Source: Pseudomonas viridiflava
GTDB taxonomy: Bacteria > Pseudomonadota > Gammaproteobacteria > Pseudomonadales > Pseudomonadaceae
Direction: 5' to 3'
DNA: 64,000 nucleotides
Assembly: GCF_900583165.1 (NCBI RefSeq)
Contig: NZ_UTKY01000076.1
Coordinates: forward strand, 124,001-188,000
The translations under genes and the position numbers were made by a program. Positions within the stretch are counted from its first letter, which is position 1; each line of letters opens with the position of its first letter. The notes below the pieces were generated by a model. The model saw only the letters and a list, made by a program, of their open reading frames with translations. It had not been told where the DNA came from and ran no database searches. Positions 60,666-64,000 of the stretch are shown in pieces.

Positions 60666-61958
60666 ATGGAAGACGAAATATACGATTGTGTAGGTATAGG
60701 GTGTGGGCCTTCAAATTTGAGCGTTGCTGCGCAGCTGTATGGGTTGCGAGAGATTCGCTATATATTTTTTGAGAAAAAAACAGAGTTCTCTTGGCATAGT
60801 GGCATGATGTTGCCTGATGTTTCCCTGCAAGTGTCAATGTTCAAGGATCTTGTTACGCTCGCAGATCCAACCAACCCGTTTTCGTTTCTTTCATACTTGC
60901 ATCAGCATGGCCGTTTGCTCTCATTCTTAAATGCTAAGTTTGCGCATGTTCTTCGCTCAGAGTTTTCGGCTTATCTAAAGTGGGCGGCTCATGCAAATAA
61001 AAATATCAGTTTTGGGCAGGAAGTTAACTGTGTTGAGTTTGACGGGAGCTACTTTGTTGTGCGAACAGCTCATCGTAAAGTTCTGTGCAAGAATGTTATT
61101 GTCGGTGTCGGCATCGAACCATATTTGCCAGAATGTGCAAGATTTAATGTCGATGATAATACATGCTTTCATGTTAGTCAGTTTGCGGATAAGCCGCGAT
61201 CGTTGGGCTGCCGTCGTGTCGTTGTAGTTGGTGGTGGTCAATCTGGAGCGGAAGCTGTCCTTGAATTGCTACGGCGTTCGGGTAAGGAAGCTCCTAGTCA
61301 AGTGTCTTGGATATCGCGTCGGGAAAATTTCTCCCCCATAGATGACTCACCGTTCGCCAACGAACTCTTTACTCCTACTCATTCAAACTTTTTCTATAGT
61401 CAGGCTGCTCAGTTTCGCGAAAGCTTTATAAAGCGCAACGAACTGGCCAGTGATGGTATTTCTGAAGACATATTACGAAGTATCTACCAGCGCATTTACA
61501 CCATTCGTTATGTAGAGCAAGCTCCGACACAGGTACGTCTTATGCCTTCGCGCAGTGTATCTGAAGTGCGCTGCGTAGGTGGCGAATGGCATCTTGCAGC
61601 GAAGCATTTGGGCACACATACGCTTGAAACTCACAAGTCTGATGTAGTGATCTGGGCAACCGGTTTTCGCTCGGCTGCTCATCCCTTCAGCGGGAATTTA
61701 AAGCATCGATTGGAGCGGGAAGGGGGCGAAATTCGTGTGGGTCGCGATTACGCCGCCGCTTGGTCTGGACCTGCCGACCGTCACATTTTTATGCTCAACG
61801 CCACGCGTGGCCAATGGGGCCTCGCTGATCCCAATCTTAGTCTTATGGCCTGGCGTGCCCAGATTGTGATCGACAAGATATTGAATCGTCCACGCGACGC
61901 CAACGTTGGCGAAGCCTCCTTTATCAACTGGGGCGCGCTTGAGGCTGACTCGCTATAG
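60666..61958 (+). CDS. Lysine/ornithine N-monooxygenase family protein
   Basis: A 430-aa FAD/NADPH N-hydroxylating monooxygenase of the IucD/PvdA/SidA family. FAD motif CVGIGCGPSNLSVAAQLYGL (8-27), the family hallmark MFKDLVTLADPTNPFSFLSYL (58-78), NADPH motif VVVGGGQSGAEAVLE (186-200), DDSPFANELF (226-235) and ATGF (331-334) are all present. It should hydroxylate the side-chain amine of lysine or ornithine. AT-rich codon use sets it apart from the core genes. An ATG at 60654 is possible, but GGGTGA just before 60666 favours this start. It is followed 41 nt later by an ATP-grasp ligase and then a cupin-MetRS-like gene, which points to hydrazine biosynthesis rather than siderophores. Confidence 0.93.
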   Translation: MEDEIYDCVGIGCGPSNLSVAAQLYGLREIRYIFFEKKTEFSWHSGMMLPDVSLQVSMFKDLVTLADPTNPFSFLSYLHQHGRLLSFLNAKFAHVLRSEFSAYLKWAAHANKNISFGQEVNCVEFDGSYFVVRTAHRKVLCKNVIVGVGIEPYLPECARFNVDDNTCFHVSQFADKPRSLGCRRVVVVGGGQSGAEAVLELLRRSGKEAPSQVSWISRRENFSPIDDSPFANELFTPTHSNFFYSQAAQFRESFIKRNELASDGISEDILRSIYQRIYTIRYVEQAPTQVRLMPSRSVSEVRCVGGEWHLAAKHLGTHTLETHKSDVVIWATGFRSAAHPFSGNLKHRLEREGGEIRVGRDYAAAWSGPADRHIFMLNATRGQWGLADPNLSLMAWRAQIVIDKILNRPRDANVGEASFINWGALEADSL

Positions 61959-61999
61959 CAGTCGCTTGGAAAGCGCCATTATCTTAAAAGGATAAAGCA

Positions 62000-63304
62000 G
62001 TGAATCGATTATTTAATAAGGATGTCATTATTGTTGTGGGTGGGCTCTCGAGTGGCCGCTACATTGCACCGTTATTTAAAGGGCTTGGGTTCAGTTGTAT
62101 TCATGTTTGTGTTGTGGATGTCATTGAGCATCCAATATTTAGATCGACATTTAATTCTGCGGATTACGTAGAAAATCATGTGCTCGACTCAGAGCATGAG
62201 ATAGACGATTTTGTATTAAAGCTACAAGGGCGTCATGTAAAAGCAGTTATTGCCGGATGCGAGCCCTGTGTAATGTTTGCAGATAGATTAGCCAGTATTC
62301 TGCAGGTGTCGAGGAATATTGGCAGTCTGAGTGGTTCGCGCAGAAGTAAATACCTGATGCACGAAACTCTTCGGCTTAATGGTCTGAAGTTCGCTCGGCA
62401 GTTACTTAGCGATGACCTGAGTGAAATATATTCGTTTCACAAAAAAATGGGTGGAAGGATTGTATTAAAGCCTGACGTCGGGGCAAACACAGATAACGTC
62501 TTTTATTGTGATACTCAACAGCAAGTCGCAGATGCATATGGCAAAATTTTGGGTGCAAGAAGCCTTTTCTGTGATTTCGGCTTGACGTATACAAAAGTTT
62601 TAGTTCAGGAGTATTTGTCAGGAAAGCAATATTTGGTTAATACGTCTTCCTCAGATGGGCATCATTATATCTGCGATGTATGGGGAGAAGTACGGCAGAG
62701 CGACGATGCTCCATCGAATGACGTTTTTGCAGACCTCTTAAGCCCAGATACGACGTTGCATCGCTCCCTATCGGCCTATGTAAAACGTGCATGCGACGCG
62801 TTGGGCATCCGCTACGGCTCCGCACATTTTGAACTTCGAATGACTCACGAGGGGCCCTGCCTTGTCGAGGTTGCGGCACGAATGTCTGGCAACGTGGATT
62901 TTTCAGTCTTGCACGACACACATAGTCTTACACAGCTTTCGCTTCTGCCCGACGCAATGCTAGACACGCAAGCATTCTTAATGCGCACGCGTAAAGCGAC
63001 CTTAGATGTGAAGGTTGCCAGGAAGGTCTATTTGTATTCCGATGTTGCTGGTGAGGTTTTGTGCAAACCAGATCTAACAACGTTGCTCGATATAGATACT
63101 GTGCGAAGCGTTTTGTTTCGTTTAGACGAGGGCGACCATTTGTACAAAACAGACCGCTCTTTGGGGCATGATAGGCCGGGCCATCTATACATGGTAAGCA
63201 ATGATCCAGAAAATATAAAGCGTGATTATGATCGCGTACGCCGCAATGAGCGAAAGCTGTATGAAATTATGATCTTTGGATGTCCAAGCAGCTCGCGCGA
63301 GTAA
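62000..63304 (+). CDS. ATP-grasp ligase in the hydrazine-type cluster
   Basis: A 434-aa ATP-grasp superfamily protein. The N-terminal part (about 1-110) looks like the pre-ATP-grasp domain (IIVVGGLSSGRYIAPLFKGL). ATP binding is indicated by GGRIVLKPDVGANTDN (151-166) and VQEYLSGKQYLVN (202-214), and the metal-binding end by LVEVAARMSGN (288-298). It should activate a carboxylate as an acyl phosphate and join it to an amine, forming an amide or peptide bond. The substrate cannot be read. It sits between the N-monooxygenase and the cupin-MetRS-like gene on the same strand, so it probably ligates an amino acid to the hydrazine product or its precursor. Confidence 0.9.
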   Translation: MNRLFNKDVIIVVGGLSSGRYIAPLFKGLGFSCIHVCVVDVIEHPIFRSTFNSADYVENHVLDSEHEIDDFVLKLQGRHVKAVIAGCEPCVMFADRLASILQVSRNIGSLSGSRRSKYLMHETLRLNGLKFARQLLSDDLSEIYSFHKKMGGRIVLKPDVGANTDNVFYCDTQQQVADAYGKILGARSLFCDFGLTYTKVLVQEYLSGKQYLVNTSSSDGHHYICDVWGEVRQSDDAPSNDVFADLLSPDTTLHRSLSAYVKRACDALGIRYGSAHFELRMTHEGPCLVEVAARMSGNVDFSVLHDTHSLTQLSLLPDAMLDTQAFLMRTRKATLDVKVARKVYLYSDVAGEVLCKPDLTTLLDIDTVRSVLFRLDEGDHLYKTDRSLGHDRPGHLYMVSNDPENIKRDYDRVRRNERKLYEIMIFGCPSSSRE

Positions 63305-63386
63305 GATTAATATGTATTGCGTTCTGTCAATTGTACGCAGGGCGTGTGGGAGTGCCGACTTAATCTAAGTTTATATGTGATGGCCT

Positions 63387-64000
63387 ATGAAAATTACAAA
63401 AAACCGCCCGTCTTTTTTCGAGCTGAATACAGGTGAAGTAGGTATTCGAGATCTTAGCGTGGCAACGTCGACAAGCACAAATATCCATAATCATCATGAT
63501 AAGGAGTGTTGGTTGGTCTTGAGCGGGGAGGGTGTGATTTATTCGGGCGCGCAACAGTTGGCGATCAGCGCAGGTGATTATATTGAGTTTATGCCTTTCG
63601 AGTCCCACAAAGTCGAAAATAAAGGTATTGATAAGTTACGGTTCACGTCATTTTGGTATGTTGATTGGAGATATGTCATTGATCAAGATATATCTTCTGT
63701 TTTAGAAGATGACCACCTGATGATTGAAATGGCATTTCCCACACCTAACGGACCGCTCCACCTCGGTCATCTATCGGGCGCTTATCTGGTGGCGGATGTC
63801 TTGAAGCGCTGCTGCGAACTTACCGGAATCGATGCGTTTTTGTATTGTGGAACGTATGGGCACACGAATCATATCGATAAAACAGCGATGAACAAAAGTA
63901 CTAGTTATGAACAGTTGGTTGCAGAGTCTGAGGGTGTTATACAAGACGATCTTGAGCGGTTTCAGGTAGAATGTGACGCGTTCTTACCTCATATGCCTAT
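63387..64000 (+). CDS. Cupin-methionyl-tRNA-synthetase-like fusion, cut by window end
   Basis: The visible 204 residues (the reading frame is still open at 64000) begin with a cupin: IHNHHDKECWLVLSGEG (33-49) supplies His/Glu metal ligands (His34, His36, Glu40), and GDYIEFMPFESHKVEN (63-78) completes the second cupin motif with His74. From about residue 112 a class I aminoacyl-tRNA-synthetase core follows, with AFPTPNGPLHLGHLSGAYLV (116-135), in which HLGH (125-128) is the adenylate-forming HIGH motif, as in MetRS. Enzymes of this architecture join an N-hydroxylated lysine-type diamine to an amino acid and rearrange the ester to an N-N bond. The C-terminal part, including KMSKS and any anticodon domain, lies outside the window. 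Confidence 0.93.
   Translation, partial: MKITKNRPSFFELNTGEVGIRDLSVATSTSTNIHNHHDKECWLVLSGEGVIYSGAQQLAISAGDYIEFMPFESHKVENKGIDKLRFTSFWYVDWRYVIDQDISSVLEDDHLMIEMAFPTPNGPLHLGHLSGAYLVADVLKRCCELTGIDAFLYCGTYGHTNHIDKTAMNKSTSYEQLVAESEGVIQDDLERFQVECDAFLPHMP

Noticed and set aside
60666..61958. Siderophore (pyoverdine or aerobactin) gene
   Set aside because: The monooxygenase family fits, but the neighbours are not NRPS, acetyltransferase or IucA/C genes, and the cupin-MetRS fusion points elsewhere. Genes beyond 64000 could change this.

Overview
This window is chromosomal DNA from a fluorescent Pseudomonas, most like the P. fluorescens group. Signs are the GC-rich codon use, an N-acetylglutaminylglutamine amide (NAGGN) osmolyte operon, a CsrA/RsmA-family regulator, fused MnmC, many GGDEF/EAL and chemotaxis genes, and numerous palindromic REP/REPIN elements built on a GTGGGAGGGGGCTTGCTCCC core between genes. 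About 57 protein genes and one tRNA (Asn) are supported. Species assignment is inference; no 16S is present.

Layout. 0-5.2 kb: small conserved proteins, an LTA-synthase/phosphoglycerol-transferase-type sulfatase, an SDR oxidoreductase, a CsrA paralogue and YheU. 5.3-10.1 kb: the NAGGN operon on the minus strand (amidotransferase, synthetase, M42 peptidase). 10.4-15.2 kb: a 1608-residue toxin-like protein with leucine-rich repeats and a C-terminal NEL-type E3 ubiquitin ligase domain. 15.2-27.2 kb: housekeeping genes (mnmC, polyphosphate:AMP phosphotransferase, thiolase, EamA transporter, fumC, DUF2059, bolA, trhO, a DsbA-like protein, an ABC exporter). 27.2-31.5 kb: a GGDEF-EAL protein, a TenA/PqqC-like protein and a diguanylate cyclase. 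31.8-38.8 kb: lldD with a divergent LysR gene, tRNA-Asn, a TetR/MFS pair, a secreted nuclease, DUF1289, YeeE/YedE and DUF2986. 38.9-43.7 kb: a HipBA-type toxin-antitoxin pair, a lipase-like hydrolase and two unrecognised genes in more AT-rich DNA. 43.7-48.6 kb: a soluble FIST-domain chemoreceptor, small unknowns, an MBL hydrolase and a HigBA-type pair. 48.6-60.0 kb: glucarate catabolism (gudD, gudP, FadR-type regulator), trmK, DUF3144, an MCP, an OPT transporter, a GST and a SolA/sarcosine-oxidase-like flavoenzyme.

The most interesting region is the right edge, 60.65-64.0 kb. Three same-strand genes in visibly AT-richer DNA encode a lysine/ornithine N-monooxygenase, an ATP-grasp ligase and, cut by the window end, a fusion of a metal-binding cupin with a methionyl-tRNA-synthetase-like domain carrying the HLGH motif. 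An N-monooxygenase plus a cupin/MetRS-like protein is the signature of enzymes that make an N-N (hydrazine) bond between an N-hydroxylated diamino acid and a second amino acid. The window therefore probably captures the start of a hydrazine-type natural product cluster, with an ATP-grasp ligase as a third component whose role cannot be read from sequence.

Regulatory structure can be read in several divergent or autoregulated regions: twin GCATC-N6-GATGC palindromes before hipBA, mirrored 17-bp repeats between the TetR and MFS genes, a dyad between lldD and its LysR gene, and TTGT-N3-ACAA-type sites between gudP and its FadR-type regulator. These are sequence observations; binding is inferred.
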